This document shows, piece by piece, positions 1 through 12,000 of a stretch of 64,000 bases of DNA. Position numbers and translations under genes: made by a program. The stretch comes from Neonectria sp. B-13 (taxonomy: Eukaryota; Ascomycota; Sordariomycetes; Hypocreales; Nectriaceae), in assembly GCA_002682825.1 (NCBI GenBank), contig NOKP01000003.1, forward strand, positions 2,604,001 to 2,668,000, read 5' to 3'. Positions within the stretch are counted from its first letter, which is position 1, and each line of letters opens with the position of its first letter. The notes below the pieces were generated by a model. That model searched no databases. It saw nothing but the letters and a program-made list of their open reading frames with translations, and was not told where the DNA came from.

Positions 1-617
1 CCTCCCGCAACACCAAGACCACCCAGCTCTCGTCCCTCAAGACCTTCTTCAAGTCCGAGCTCGACAAGTACCAGAGCATCGAGCGCGACTACAGACAGCG
101 CTACCGCGACCAGATTGCCCGCCAGTACCGCATCGTAAACCCGGATGCTTCGGAGGATGAGGTCCAACAGGCCTCCGAGGCCGATTGGGGGAATGAGGGT
201 GTTTTCCAGACGGCTGTGAGTTTTTCCAGATCCCAAATCTTGTAGGATATAGCACTGACATGAATCTTAAAGCTCCGGACGAACCGCACCGGCCATGCCA
301 GCTCTGTCCTCGGCAATGTGCGCGCCCGCCATAGCGAGCTCCAACGCATCGAGCAGACTCTCTCCGAGCTCGCCGTCCTCTACCAAGAGCTCGCTACCGC
401 CGTCGAGCAGCATGAGCCCGTCATCATCGCTGCCGAGAACAACGCAGTCAACACCGTCGAGAACATCGAGAAGGGCAACGAAGAGGTCAAAGTCGCCAGT
501 GATCACGCCCGCCGCCGCCGCAAGCTCAAGTGGTGGTGCGCTCTCGTCGTCCTGCTCATCATCCTCGCCATCGCTCTCGGTGTCGGTCTTGGCGTCGCCC
601 TGACTAAGAAAAATTAG
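1..617 (+). CDS. sso1: Plasma-membrane syntaxin (Sso1/Psy1-type t-SNARE), 3' part
   Basis: This is the C-terminal part of a Qa-SNARE that drives secretory vesicle fusion at the plasma membrane with a SNAP-25-like partner and synaptobrevin. The gene runs off the left edge, so the N-terminal Habc helices are mostly missing. Visible exons are 1-215 (frame 3) and 273-617. The 57-nt intron has a GTGAGT donor, a CACTGAC branch-like site and an AAAG acceptor, and the frame is kept (71 then 115 codons). The last exon carries the SNARE motif with the likely zero-layer glutamine in VEQHE, a basic juxtamembrane stretch (ARRRRKLKWW) and a single C-terminal membrane anchor of about 20 hydrophobic residues ending in LTKKN. 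Family knowledge assigns it to the Sso1/2, Psy1 and SYN-1 group. Assignment to the plasma-membrane rather than an endosomal syntaxin rests on the KTFFKSELDKYQ and DWGNEGVFQTAL segments. Confidence 0.88.
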
Positions 618-1454
618 TCCGCCACCGTCCGATAGATTCTCGATGATGTTTTTCCCTCCTCATTTCGCCTTGGTTAATGACAAAACCAGTGTATACGTTC
701 GATTCCCCCGTATACACACTATTACTTAATTCTCTCTTTTCCCCGAAGCGTCGGAACGCTAGGGAAGACTCACTATTTGGAGGCGGACAGACGGGGAACA
801 AAGAATTTCATGAAAAAAGGGTTACGAAGGCTTTTTTTTGTTGGTATTGGTAGTTTGTTTGTTTCCCCATCATCCTTTTCGCTTCTTCTGTAGGAATACT
901 TGTTCTGCTTGGGTGGCGGCATGGGGAGTGCCGCGGGTTCTGGAGGAGTTTCATCTATGGATAACCCAGACCGGTTTGGATGGCTTGGAGAAGAACTCCC
1001 ACGTACGAAGTAGTAGGAAATAATAGTCCCCACGAGCCGGGGTTTCGATGAGATGCACGTCCACCGTACACCACGCAAACGTTTGCGGGAAATGACCGTT
1101 TCTTGCCCTCCAAGCCACTATCTGTCCAATTGTTCCAGTGAGCGCCGCGTCAAGCCCATAGATACCGATGGTATGTATACTGCAAACAAAGGTGAGGGAA
1201 GTACTATTATATACAGGTACAACAGGTCAATTGTGCATTACAAGTTCCCCGACTCCAAAGCATTGGGCCTCCCTCACTTCCCTGTGAGACAAGACCCTCG
1301 CCGGATGAGCTCGTAGGCGGGTGGCGGCGAGCAATAATTCGCAACCCATCCAAGATCCGACCGACACCCCCCCTTCTCCAATTCGTACACGTTACACGCC
1401 CAGCTTTGTTCGTCTCTCGCTTTCTCGCCGCCGCCTTTATTTCATTACAGTGGT
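618..1454. other. Intergenic, convergent 3' regions
   Basis: This is the space between the stop codons of the syntaxin and Tom70 genes. It should contain both 3' untranslated regions. I see no convincing gene, RNA gene or repeat here. Confidence 0.6.
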
Positions 1455-3506
1455 TCAAGGGCCCATGCGCAGGCCTCCGGGACCACCAGCACCACCAGCC
1501 AGCTTGGCAGCCAGCTTAGGGTACTTCTCCGTGACCATCACTTGTGTCCGCGTCGCTTCGGCGTAAGAAAGGGCGTTGACGATCTCGCCCTCGGTGCGGG
1601 CGAGCTCAGCGGCACGCTCGAAGTACTTCAGGGCCGCGGGGACGTTGTTCTGCTGGAGGAGGAGCTGAGCCATGGTAGCAACGGCAATATCGCACTCGGG
1701 ATCAACTGCAAATGATGGTTAGCAATGGGTAAACGTAGGGTTGCCAGCTGTTGGGGCACTCACTAATCAGAGCCTTCTGGCAGAGCTTCTCCGCCTCCTT
1801 GAAGTCCTGCTTCCATTGGAACAAGGCGAGGGCCTTGTTGATCAGGGGCAGAACGTTCATCGACATGGGCTTGGTCTGCTTCTCCATCTCCATCGCGGTG
1901 TCGAACTTCTCAATGGCTTCAGAGAAGTTGCCCTGGTCGAGCAACAGCTCACCATAGTAGTTATAGACATCAGGAACCTTGGGGAAGTTCTTGATGCATC
2001 GTCGGAAGGTGGCCATAGAAGAGGCGATGGAGCCCATCTTGTATTGCGTCACACCGAGCTGGATGTGGGAGAAGATGAAGTCCTTATCCAGGTCAATCGA
2101 CTTCTGGTAGTCCTTCTGGGCGTCGGCGAGGTCGCCCTTGATGAAGTGGGCCTGGGCGCGGTGGTAATAAACATCGGGATCGTTGTTGTCCTGCTCCAGG
2201 GCCTTGGCGAACTCTTCCTCAGCCTTGTCAGGCTCACCAAGCTCGAGGCTAATGCTCGCACGCTTGATATAGCTCTGGGTCATAGAGGGGTCGAGCTCAA
2301 TGCTCTTGTCAAAATCTTGAGTCGCATCGGCGTGGTTGCCCAGCAGGGTACGGAAAGTACCCCTCATGTTATAAGCCAGGGCCTCGTACTCGTCCAAACC
2401 TCCCATCTGCAGGGCCTGCTCGAAAGCTAGTCGAGCCTCCTCGTAGCCGTCACCGGTCTTTTTCTCCAGAGCTTGGAGACCAATCTGCATCTGACCCTTG
2501 CCAGTATCGGCAGACAGCTCCTCGTTGTCTTCGAGGCCTTCCGGTCGGTCCTTGGGCCTGAAGCTCTGGAGGTAGTTGCCAACGAAGATAGGGCTGGGCA
2601 GCTTGGGCGGTCGGTTGGTCATCATCTCCTTAGCCTTCTGCTCGGCGAAAGTCTTGAGGAGTCGCTCGACGGCCTGGGCGGTCGACTCGCTCTTGAAGTT
2701 GTCAATGATGCACGAGGCGGTGAAGTCGAGAAGAGCCTCCGAGTACTTCTTCTGGTGCTCATAAGCAGTGGCGCGGCGGTTGATGGCCTTGACGTATTCG
2801 GGGTCCATGTTGATGGCGGCGGTGGTGTCCTCGATAACCTCATCCCATTCGCTCATGGCACTGTGGCAGGCTGCTCGATTGGAGTAGAAGACGGGGTCGG
2901 GCTTGCAGAGGATGGCCTTGGAATACAGCTCAATGGCACGGTTGTAGGCCTTGTCTCCATAGGCCTTGTTACCGGCCTGCTTCAGCTTGGCAGCATACTC
3001 TTCGCGCTGGGGCTGGGTCAGAGTGGTGACAGTCTGCTCGTCAATCTCAGGCAGCTCAGCTTCGCTCTGGGCCGAGGCGGATTGGGGCTGCGAGGGGCCG
3101 GCAGAGGGGGCCTCCCTGGAGTCGGGACCCTTGCGCTCCGCCTCTTTTCGCTTTCTCCTCTCCTTCTTGCTCAGTTTGGGAGTTGAATCGGACTTGGACT
3201 AAGAGGGGTAAACGGATTAGTCGGGTTCAGGCGATAAGGAATGGTTCGATGTAAAAGCCAAGGCAAATCCGCAGCAACGAGCAGCGAGGAAACAGCAAAC
3301 AAAGGTGAGGAGGCAGGACGTACGGAGTCGTTAAGATAGTAGACGACACCAGCGCCCGTGACAACAACGGCAGCACCGGCAATGGTGTAGGCGGCGGCCT
3401 TGTTCTCGGAAACCCAGTTCGTTAGGCGTTCCCAGAGGCCAGATGACGAGTCGACGGGAATGGCAATGGGCCGGCCCGGGGGCATTGAAGGGACGGGAGC
3501 CGACAT
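1455..3506 (-). CDS. tom70: Tom70, mitochondrial preprotein import receptor
   Basis: Tom70 is an outer-membrane receptor of the TOM complex that binds Hsp70/Hsp90-delivered hydrophobic precursors such as carrier proteins. Exons on the minus strand are 3506-3324, 3198-1764 and 1705-1455, giving 622 aa, close to yeast Tom70 (617 aa). Introns are 125 and 58 nt with GTACGT and GTGAGT donors. The N-terminus has a short matrix-independent tail, one membrane anchor at about residues 38-58 ([19 protein letters not shown]), a lysine/arginine-rich linker, then a series of TPR motifs (for example [20 protein letters not shown] and [20 protein letters not shown]). The start was chosen because it is the only ATG that keeps the anchor. 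The 3' exon ends in a glycine-rich tail ([13 protein letters not shown]). Long open frames on the opposite strand of this gene are by-products of its GC-rich third codon positions. Confidence 0.95.
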
Positions 3507-4644
3507 GACGAGGCCTATGTGTGATTGTGATTATCGGAGCCGGCGGGAGCGGAGGATCGAATCGAGGCCGTCGGGGCGGATTGAAGCAGTAGTCGGAGAG
3601 CCGATGATGTAGGGGCGCGGTAATAGCTGCGACGAGCTGGGCACGCGCAAAAAAAGCTGACGGACGCCTTTGAAATTTGGCGCGCCCAGCTCGGCCGGGT
3701 CCACTGAAAGTTTTTCCGATTATGCCTGAGGCACTCCGATGATGCCGCGATGCGCCGCTAACACGCACTGCCAGCATGCACCGCTACCTAAACAGTGCCT
3801 GTTTGCCCACTACGTAGACAGGTATTGGGTGTATTCGTACGTCGAGCCCACTGTCCTGACGTGGAGCTTGCCTCCGTTGCGGAGTACCCAGTAAACAACA
3901 ACTCGCTACCTAGGTCATAGGCGCTGGGGCGCATCACGGACTCACCCTCGGCATCTTGCGGTCTGCCGTGTTGTGCCCTCAGGGCAAGTCACTGTGTTTC
4001 CTTCCACGGACCCTGCCGTTGAAACCTAGCGACTTTTGCCGGTCTGGCGATTTCGAAGTGGGATGATGTGACCGTTGCGGGGTTGTTGGTTTGCTGGTGC
4101 GCCCTGGTCATCTCCATCTACAGGCCTGCTTCGGAGCATGGGCCATGGCAATTCCATAACAATTCAGTGGATTCCTTCTTCTGTGTCCTTACAGGTCAAT
4201 TGCTCAACCAGACGCATATGCATAGTGTCGGGTTTGGGGAACACAAGTCTGCCATATTGTCTGCACTCGCCAATTCCATCACATTGACTTGCCCGCCTCA
4301 GGTTACCTAAACAAAACGCTGAAACGAATAGGAATTGACAGCTCTCACAACACCCTTGTATTGATGCTGCATTCGGTTTAGCAGACAGCTTTGATTCTAG
4401 CCGCTACTTTCTCAGCCGCAACTCGTCTTCAAACAGCCAAATATGCCCCATTAACCGAACTTTTTTTTTCATGTTGACGTTGCGTTGTCAGTCCTTGTTG
4501 TCGGTCCCCCTGTCTCGCAGGGATGACTAATGCCGAGTCCGGGCGGTCTTTGCCGGAGACCTTACCGATCTCGAAGTCCGGTTCTCTGCTTGTTGGCCGC
4601 CCCCACTTCTCTCGACTGTCAGCTCCGTTGCTCAACGTTTCAAT
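3507..4644. other. Intergenic, divergent promoter region
   Basis: This region lies between the divergent tom70 (-) and aminotransferase (+) start codons and should hold both promoters. A GCGGAGTACC word lies near 3890, related to the GTAC-containing words repeated in other gaps. No gene is supported. Confidence 0.5.
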
Positions 4645-5523
4645 ATGAGTGACGAATTCTCGCTGTTTACTTCACTTAGATATGACACTCGACTTCGGGA
4701 GGTTCCAGACAAGGGCCTCAATGGCGCGGGCTGGAACTTTGAGAGCGAGTCATCACTCTACATGCTCGACTTCCATCGGGATCGGATGCTGAGGGCTGCA
4801 ACCCATTGGAAATGGCAGTCTGCAGTCGACGTACTGAGTGGTGGCAATGGGCTCCAAAATTTGGCTCGTTTAGTTCAAGACGTTGTCGGGCCGTCTCAGA
4901 CAAGTCCATTGCGGCTCCGAATTGTTGTCTCCCGCGGAGGTGAGATTAAGGTCCAGAAGTTTGACACTTCCGAGCTGCCTCTGGAGAACTTGTTTCCCGA
5001 ACGACTCCCTCCGCCAGGTTCCTCTCTTGTCCAGGGTGATCCAACGAGAGAGTCTCAGTTCACTCTGCTTGTGGATCGCGCCGAGACCTCGAGGTCAGAG
5101 TATACTCACTACAAGACAACAAAGAGGGCCATGTATGACTCTGCTCGAGAGCGAGTCAACATCTTTCCTACAGATCTAAAGGAGGCTCTTATCATCAACC
5201 AAGATGACGGATCAGTGATGGAAGGAACCATCACCACCCCCTATTTTTGGAGGGACGGACAATGGATTACGCCACCGGTCGCTACCAAGTTTAGCTGGGA
5301 TAATGGGAGTGGTGGCCAGGATGGAACATCTAGACGATGGGCATTGGAAAGGTCAGTAAACAACATAGCAACTACAGCTATATGCTGACATAGTATGGTG
5401 ACTAGGGGACTTGCTGTGGAACAAGTTGTCCAAGCTGACTCCCTCATCGACGGGGAGGAATGCTGGATTAGCAATGGAGTAAGAGGATTCATATCGGCCA
5501 AGATTAGCCTCAATGGCCAATAG
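4645..5523 (+). CDS. Class-IV aminotransferase, likely aminodeoxychorismate lyase
   Basis: The protein belongs to the PLP-dependent fold-type IV family (branched-chain aminotransferase/PabC). The most likely role is 4-amino-4-deoxychorismate lyase, which yields p-aminobenzoate and pyruvate for folate synthesis, as yeast Abz2 does. Exons are 4645-5351 and 5406-5523 (274 aa). The 54-nt intron has a GTCAGT donor and splits an AGG codon. A conserved lysine lies in the HYKTTKRAMYD stretch (about residue 157). The PLP-phosphate-binding region reads VMEGTITTPYF, matching the EG(S/T)xxN/TxF pattern of the family, and the second exon supplies the usual C-terminal strand and helix. It is shorter than yeast Abz2 (374 aa). 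The fold is well supported. The exact substrate is inferred. Confidence 0.82.
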
Positions 5524-6730
5524 CAACAGTAACACTTCGAAATATTGGCAAGACTATTGAAGAATGGTCTTCCAGATGATATTCAGTAATATCTCGAGGG
5601 TCGAGTGTAATTGGATCTCGCCAGTGCTTTCATCTCAACCACCAAACGGAACATCAACGGAGGGGAGCTCTCAACTAATCACTGGAGAGAAAATCATCGT
5701 AGTATAATTCTGTATAATTTCTACCAATATTTTACTACATATTCGAGCTATCTCCGAGGACAAGTTGAGCCCTGGACATAGCACTATATAATTTCCGAGA
5801 AACTGACCGAGGCTGCAAGGCTTGTGCTTGGTGTCTTTGGCACGTCCTGTTCCACAACAATTATTTTGACTTTCGGGTATTTTAACTAGGAAATTAGTTA
5901 TCCTTAGTACCTGAATGGATTACTGCCGTTGAGTCTCCCAAAGCCTCAATTGATGCTTTGACACACGAACTCGCTATCAGCAACAGTCCTAGTTTCGTTA
6001 TTACAGTGTAAGAATGCTGCAGTCCTAAATTGGTGAGATAATAAATAACGATCTGAAATGTGCTACAACTACAGTCAGTCAACAAGATGAAGCTCAACTT
6101 GTTGGACGAGGGGCATATAGTCGTGACACCAGTATTTGCGAAAGCGGGGCTGATGCCCACACGCGTCGCCTTGCTGCGTCCAACCTGCATCTATTCACAC
6201 TCTCGCGCGTCTCCCAACAACCAAGCCAAGTAGCTGCGAGATCTCGAGTCGACACTTATTGAGCGTCAGGCCCGATAACACACAGTGGCGGTCACTTTAC
6301 AGGAGGCTGGGAGGGCATCTCGGTGGTCATGTTGGAATACTTCCCCGTGGTGAGACCGCTGTGAGATCGACAGGACAAGTCTTCGCTCGGGTGACACAAG
6401 CCTCTCCTCCGACCCCCTTCACCATCTCCAAACTTGCCGTCCGCCTTGTTACCAAGCGGAATCCCTGGTATCTGAGCATTGGCTATTTCTAAGATTCCAT
6501 CGAGTGGAGGCAAGAGCGACCGCTCGATCTGCCCTGGTGGCGCTTTGAAATTCACAAATCAACCACCCTATACCTACCCCTGCAGCGGCGACACCAACCA
6601 CGGCGCAAACACTTTCACCAGTGAGCATCCCCATCATTCCTAATTTCCCAATCCACAAACCGGAGCATAGTGATCTGACTCGTGCAAGTCTCTCAGTTCC
6701 GTTATTTTACTACAAATCTACTCGGGAATC
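5524..6730. other. Intergenic, AT-richer stretch
   Basis: The stretch lies between two same-strand genes. The part from about 5530 to 6100 is noticeably richer in A and T than its surroundings, and the part near 6600-6730 is probably the leader of the F-box gene. No gene or clear transposon is visible. Confidence 0.45.
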
Positions 6731-8977
6731 ATGTCTTCGCAAAACCCCAGCTCAGCCGAGGCTATGATCCAGGAAGGTCGCCGGCACTATGTGGAAAAAC
6801 GCTTCAAGCCCGCCCTCGAGCAGTTCACTAGGGTAAGTCCTCAAGTCTCCCATTCCCCGCCGATGGAAGTAAATGGTTGACACAGACAAGGCGATGAAGC
6901 TTTGCCCCTGTGCCCGGGGTACAAGGCGGGAGCGATGCACCTGCAAGAACTTTGAGAAGGTCGCTCTAGAGGGCGGTTCCATTTTCCAAGAGGCAATGTA
7001 TAATTGCAAGTGTTCGGTGGGCAAAACTTTCAACAAATGCGACAACTCTCTACATATCCAGGCCTTAGACTACCGCGCCGCGACGTTCGAGGCGATTCCA
7101 GACCTTAACCGCGCTCAGAAAGACGCCGAGTGGATTCTAGAGCTGGCTCCTCGACTCCTCGATGTATGTAACCCTCGGATGAGATTGACATCAAATATTT
7201 AATTCTCCTAGGGATACCTCCGCCTAGGCAAGATCGCCCGACTTCTGAAGAAGTACGAGTTCGCATGGAATGTTTACAATACTGGGATTGAAGTCGGACA
7301 ACACCTTGGTCAACCCACCAACTCCAAGATGAAGGTCGGTGAGGCTGGCGATCAATCCATTCCCATTTGACTGACTTGATTAAAGGCCCTATACACCCTA
7401 AGGCAACCTTTGCATCTTCGATTCTCTCGTCGAGATCCTTTGAAGAATCCCCAGGAGATCGTTCAACGCATTTTTCATTTCATGGACTTATTAACCCTTG
7501 TGTATGCTTCTCGGTGCCTCTCACTCCAAACTCATGTGACTAACCGGAATCTTCACCAGACGGTGTCTTCGTGTCTCTAAAGACTGGAGACGATATCTTA
7601 CCAGCAACGGAAACGAGCGCCTGTGGCGATCGCTGTTTTTCAGGAAACAAGCTTCCAATCGGCCTGCCCCAAGAGGTGCTGCCCTGAGAAATTTGGTATC
7701 GTATTCGGGCAACGACGTCCGTGAATTGGCCATCGAGAATGTGCTGCGGTTTGGACTCACGCAGCCAAAATTCCTCGCCCTCTTACAAGGTTCAAAGAAC
7801 TTGAGGGTTTTGTCCTTGCGTGGCAGCACTGACGAGAAAATCGAAATGCCCGAACGACCGGGCGTTCTTAATCAGCTAACCCATATCCACCTCGAGGAGT
7901 TCCTTGCTTCGAAGCTCAACTTTCTAGCACCTCTATTACGCAATGCTTCAGAGAGTCTGCAGTCTCTTCATATCGCTGGCCTGCCTCAGTTTGGGAGTAG
8001 AACGAGCCTGGACTTCCCTGATATGCCTATGCTCAAAATCCTCCGACTTGAAGAACATGAAAGGCCATACCCTCTTCGACTGGAGCTTGTAAGGATACTT
8101 GTTCTGTATGTGTTAGCAAATCTGACTGCCGCAGTTCCTGTTCGCTCCCAAGACACCACAGCTGCAACAGCTATGGCTCAGTGATGTACAAATTGGCTCC
8201 ACCGGCTTCCAGCACGGCCAACTTGACACAGTCTGGAGAGACCTAAAGGCTCTGTTAGTGAAGAATGATGGATATTTTGACACCGAGACTGCAGAGAACA
8301 TCCTGCGCTTGATCTCGATACAACGAGGCAAAACCCTTCAGCACGTTGACTTTGACTTTCGTTGGAGAGCCGACCGACACGGGCCGTTGGAACTTAGAAT
8401 GCCAAACACCACGCTAAACCAACAGACATCAGTAGCCTCGCCAGACGAATTCGCCCAGAGCAACCACTACGATGAACTCCGGTCCCTGCGCTTGTCCCGC
8501 ACCACGGACCCCCCGGTGAATCTCCAGGAGATCCTCAGTGCCGCCCTCGCAGCCGGCAAGCTTCACACGCTGGACATCGTCTTCCCTCTGGACGACCACC
8601 GCATGCGCGAGGGCGCCGCGAGCTCGCAGCACCTCCGCGACTGCGCGTGGCTGCGCAACGCGTCCTCGATTCGCAACCTTGGTCTCTTTGAGTTTCGCTT
8701 TCGCTCGAACCCTCGAGACGACGACGACATGATGCTGCCGGCCTTCCTCGCCAGCTTCCCGAACCTTGAAACCATCGAGCTCGACTCTAGCTTGTATGCA
8801 GACACTGAGTTCGCCACCGTCGTCAAGGCCATTCTCAGGGCCACCAAGCTCCGCAAAATCTATCAACACACGGTACACGGCGTGATGCTAGACCAGCTCA
8901 CAGCATTGGCGGCCAAGTTAGGAGTGGAGTTGGTCTGGGGAGAGAGAGAGCGTCAATGGCCCATGTCTGTAGAATAG
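6731..8977 (+). CDS. F-box protein with N-terminal TPR and cysteine cluster
   Basis: This is a predicted substrate receptor of an SCF ubiquitin ligase. Six exons (6731-6832, 6891-7163, 7212-7334, 7386-7501, 7560-8088, 8135-8977) give 661 aa. All introns are 46-58 nt and the phases match. The N-terminus resembles a TPR unit (EGRRHYVEKRFKPALEQFTRA), is interrupted by a cysteine-rich insert (LCPCARGTRRERCTC, then YNCKCSVGKTFNKCDN), and continues with a second helical repeat (ALDYRAATFEAIPDLNRAQK). The F-box follows (about NPQEIVQRIFHFMDLLTL with RCLRVSKDWRRYL), then leucine-rich repeat-like sequence to the end (NLRVLSLRG, LKILRLEEH). The architecture is a conserved fungal one of unknown target. 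The 3' half has a GC-rich run around 8530-8760 with stronger codon bias than the 5' half. Confidence 0.88.
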
Positions 8978-9410
8978 TGATGCTACCCTTCCTTTAGTTA
9001 CCAGCTCGGTAAGAGCGGGTTAAGAAGTAAAGATCAGCACTGGCAAGGCCAGTGACTTTGGTTTGACCTGTATGTCGGGACAAATGCAGGATTGCAAGCA
9101 TGGTTCATATTCAAGAGTCTCTTTATACCAGGTCCTACGGCAACTCATGTTTAGATAGGTCTTTGGTTAAATCTCGCTCATGTGTCATCAATAGACTGCG
9201 CCCAGGCAGTTCAACATTTTATCTAAACCAGACCATTGCGATTATATATTCCCTCACAGATTGCCACCAAAGGCATTGGCCAGCGTTGCCAAACCGGCCT
9301 GAAGGGTTTGCAGTTTGTCTCGCGCTTGTATGGAGGCCAATCTATCTTCAAATGACAAGCATAAAACTACCGAATGATGCAAGAAATCTTCGGTATCGAA
9401 ACAAGGAAGC
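8978..9410. other. Intergenic, convergent 3' regions
   Basis: The stretch lies between the stop codons of the F-box and GTPase genes. Only 3' untranslated sequence is expected. Nothing else was recognised. Confidence 0.5.
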
Positions 9411-10868
9411 CTAGCCTCTGCCAACCTTGAAGGACAAGATCTGCAATTTATCAGTAAAGCGGTAAGCAGGGAAGGCAGCGTATATGACTTACATCGTTCT
9501 TCCCCACGGATACAAGGTCATCCTCAGCTACTCGCATGTTTCCGACGCCCTCCACAAATGCGATCGGTGCATCGCCCATGACTTTTCGAGCAACCTCAGC
9601 AACTGTTGAACCCTTCCTGACAAGAACGCAGTCTCGGAAGACGACCTTGGATTCTCCTGCGCCGGAGCTGAATGTCGTGGTGTTTCGGACTGGGAATACG
9701 GGGACGAGACCGAGGATCTCGGCTGCTTTTGAAAGAACCTGGACGACGCCTGTGGAGCCGAATCGGTAGAGCACCATGTCCTTGAGGTTTTCTATCCGGT
9801 TTCGGTTCTTCTCGTCGAGATCCTTCAGACCGCCGCCAGTTGGGTCGCCCTGCTCTATCAAGTCCTCCTTGGTGTCGACAAACTCACTGCCCTCGATATA
9901 CTTGACGTAACCCTGCTTCGCCATTTTGCGAAGGAAAATCTCCGAGATGGCGGAACACAGCACTATGGAATTCGGATCTTGCATCTTTGCGATCTTGGAA
10001 ATGTTCTTGTCAGCGTCCGGGTGGTCGATCTTATTCAGCGCGATGACGGTCGGGAACTTCTCATCGACAAATGCGTTGACCACGGTCTTGACGGTCTCGT
10101 CGCTCCAGTCCTCCAAAGGCTCCTTTACGCCGCTCCGATCTATTGCGCGGTTGATAACGTTGGAAGTAGCGCCATATCCTGAGAATTGGCCCCGCAGAGT
10201 TTCTACCGCAGAGGCCTTGATGGCCATGTGTCGTCGACGAATTGAGCCCCATCGCTGCATTAGGTTGCCAAGAATCCAGGCGACGATCTCGCTCCGCAGC
10301 CATGCAATATCCACGGATGGATCGTAGCCTCTTGTCTCCTTGCCCTCGGCATCAACGGTCCCTGAAGCATCGACAACGTGTATCAGCGCATCTGCGTGTC
10401 GCAGATCGTCCAGGAACTTGTTTCCGAGCCCGAGACCCTCATGCGCTCCAGGGACTAGGCCGGCGACATCGAGGAGCTCGATAGGGACGGAGCGACGACC
10501 GCCGTCGCATGATCCATAGTTGGGCTTGCATCGGTCTTGGAGGTTATGCCTCGCGCAGGCGCATTCGATCTGGAGGTAGCCAATCGCTCGCTGGGGGTCA
10601 ATGGTAGTGAAGCTGGCGAGGAATGGTCAGCTCCGCGACGCTCAGCCCGCAGCAGACGAGACAAGGACAAATGCACGAGATGGTTCAGTAACGGAGGGCG
10701 CATACGGGAAGTTGCCTATGAAAACTGAGATCAGCGTCCGCTGTGGCGGCTTCGGCTAGGATCTTTGTACCAACCAACTTTGGAGGAGGCATCAGTCAAG
10801 CTGTTGAGCGTGGAGCTCTTTCCGGCTGAAGGCTTGCCTACGAGGCCGATAAGCGGATCGCGACCCAT
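9411..10868 (-). CDS. YchF/OBG-type GTPase with C-terminal TGS domain
   Basis: This is a translation-factor-class P-loop GTPase. Exons on the minus strand are 10868-10775, 10715-10706 (only 10 nt), 10612-9493 and 9440-9411 (417 aa). G1 is GKPSAGKS at residues 11-18. The switch region reads [15 protein letters not shown], with its asparagine-phenylalanine-proline encoded across the microexon. G3 is [20 protein letters not shown], and G4 is NKID. The C-terminus has a TGS-like domain ending [18 protein letters not shown]. The last exon encodes only nine residues plus the stop. The family binds ribosomes or tRNA, and related YchF proteins (Ola1) can hydrolyse ATP. The cysteine-containing insert ([19 protein letters not shown]) is typical of the archaeal/fungal subgroup. 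The specific cellular role is not known to me. Confidence 0.88.
10706..10715 (-). other. 10-nt microexon of the YchF-type GTPase
   Basis: The exon GCAACTTCCC is flanked by an upstream acceptor (ATAG, 10717-10716) and a downstream GTATGC donor. It is needed to keep the conserved G-N-F-P-F-T-T switch sequence and the reading frame (phase 1 in, phase 2 out). Introns on either side are 59 and 93 nt. Confidence 0.85.
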
Positions 10869-12000
10869 TGCGGATGAGTTCTCGTCCGCCTTTTTTGCGT
10901 GGAAACTAGAAACTATTAAGCAGCTTGTACCGAGAGTGAGCAGGGAGCTCCTTCACGAGGAGCTGAGGCCGCTTGCTATGCCGGATAGTATGAGGCTATC
11001 GGGTAGGGACGTTGTTCATGCGTTTGCGGTGAACGTAGTGATGAGGTGGATGAAGCAATAAGATCCTGTGGCGACGATGCCATCGAACCGAAGCCTCTTG
11101 ATGAGACTCGACAGACAATTTTGGTAGTGGGGTCGCAAACCTCAGTCGGACCTTCCCAGGATCCCCCTCCAGGACCACATCCGTCATCGCCTGCGAAAAG
11201 TCTCCTGCAGCGGGAGGCAAGTCCAATGGGTGGATGCATGACAGTACCGGAGATTTTCCGGGCCCGACCCGTTTGGCTTTCATGTGCTCGTTCTTTTGAC
11301 TTACACGGAAGATACTACGGCCGCCCTCCCGAAAAGCATCCACACGTCCGGTGTAAGAACGATGCAGTACCTTGGTGGGCGTTTCGCAAAGGATTATTGC
11401 GTTTTCTAGAACACGGCGACCAAATGGGTCCGCATGTGAGGTGACTGAAATGGAATCTGCAGCTCCTCAATAACGTTATCCTGGTCATCTCGAAACCAGC
11501 ACAGACGGCCGTTGAGGTTCGGTTCCAGCCGGCTGAACGAAATCGTGGCCTGCCTATCACACCACGATACAAGACTGCTTCTACTTCCTCACAACAGCCA
11601 GCACTTCAACTTCTGTCAGCATTTATGCCGTCATAATGGCCAGACAAATTCTCGGCTAAGACGTCGAATGTCTCATTTATACTAAAGCAGCTCGGCACTG
11701 GGGTATTAAGCGGGTTGCCCTCGGCTATGAGCCTCAGCACGGGACAACAGCACCGCCAATACTCCACTGTAAGAAGCAGGTTCCAGTGAACCATTCCGCT
11801 GGCGCGCCAGCGGACATCGATGTCCCCCAGGTGGTTACCCCAGCCCCCCCTCTGAAAAGGCCTCATCGTCACACAACTGCAGGAGCTTCGGACATCAATT
11901 TCCTCTACGTACCAACCAGGCCTGCCAGAGCTTGACAAGACAGTTCCCTTTTAAAAGGCCTCGTTCATCGTTTTCTCCTGTTTGCGTCTCTGATTCTACC
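10869..12000. other. Intergenic, divergent promoter region
   Basis: This separates the divergent GTPase and SET-domain genes and presumably contains both promoters. The longest open frames (for example 11046-11444 + and 11606-11938 -) have no recognisable motif and I do not call them. Confidence 0.5.

Noticed and set aside
1741..3186. Two long plus-strand frames (229 and 237 aa) opposite Tom70
   Set aside because: These are shadow frames of the Tom70 exons. They are Leu/Val-rich with no motif, and Tom70 is unambiguous.
6080..6104. 7-bp inverted repeat CAACAAG/CTTGTTG
   Set aside because: It is short, in AT-richer intergenic DNA, and expected by chance in a window of this size.
11046..11938. 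Open frames between the GTPase and SET genes
   Set aside because: They have no recognisable motif, no consistent codon use and no splice-linked neighbours.
11932..12000. Upstream extension of the SET-domain protein
   Set aside because: The frame is open but has no ATG before 12001.
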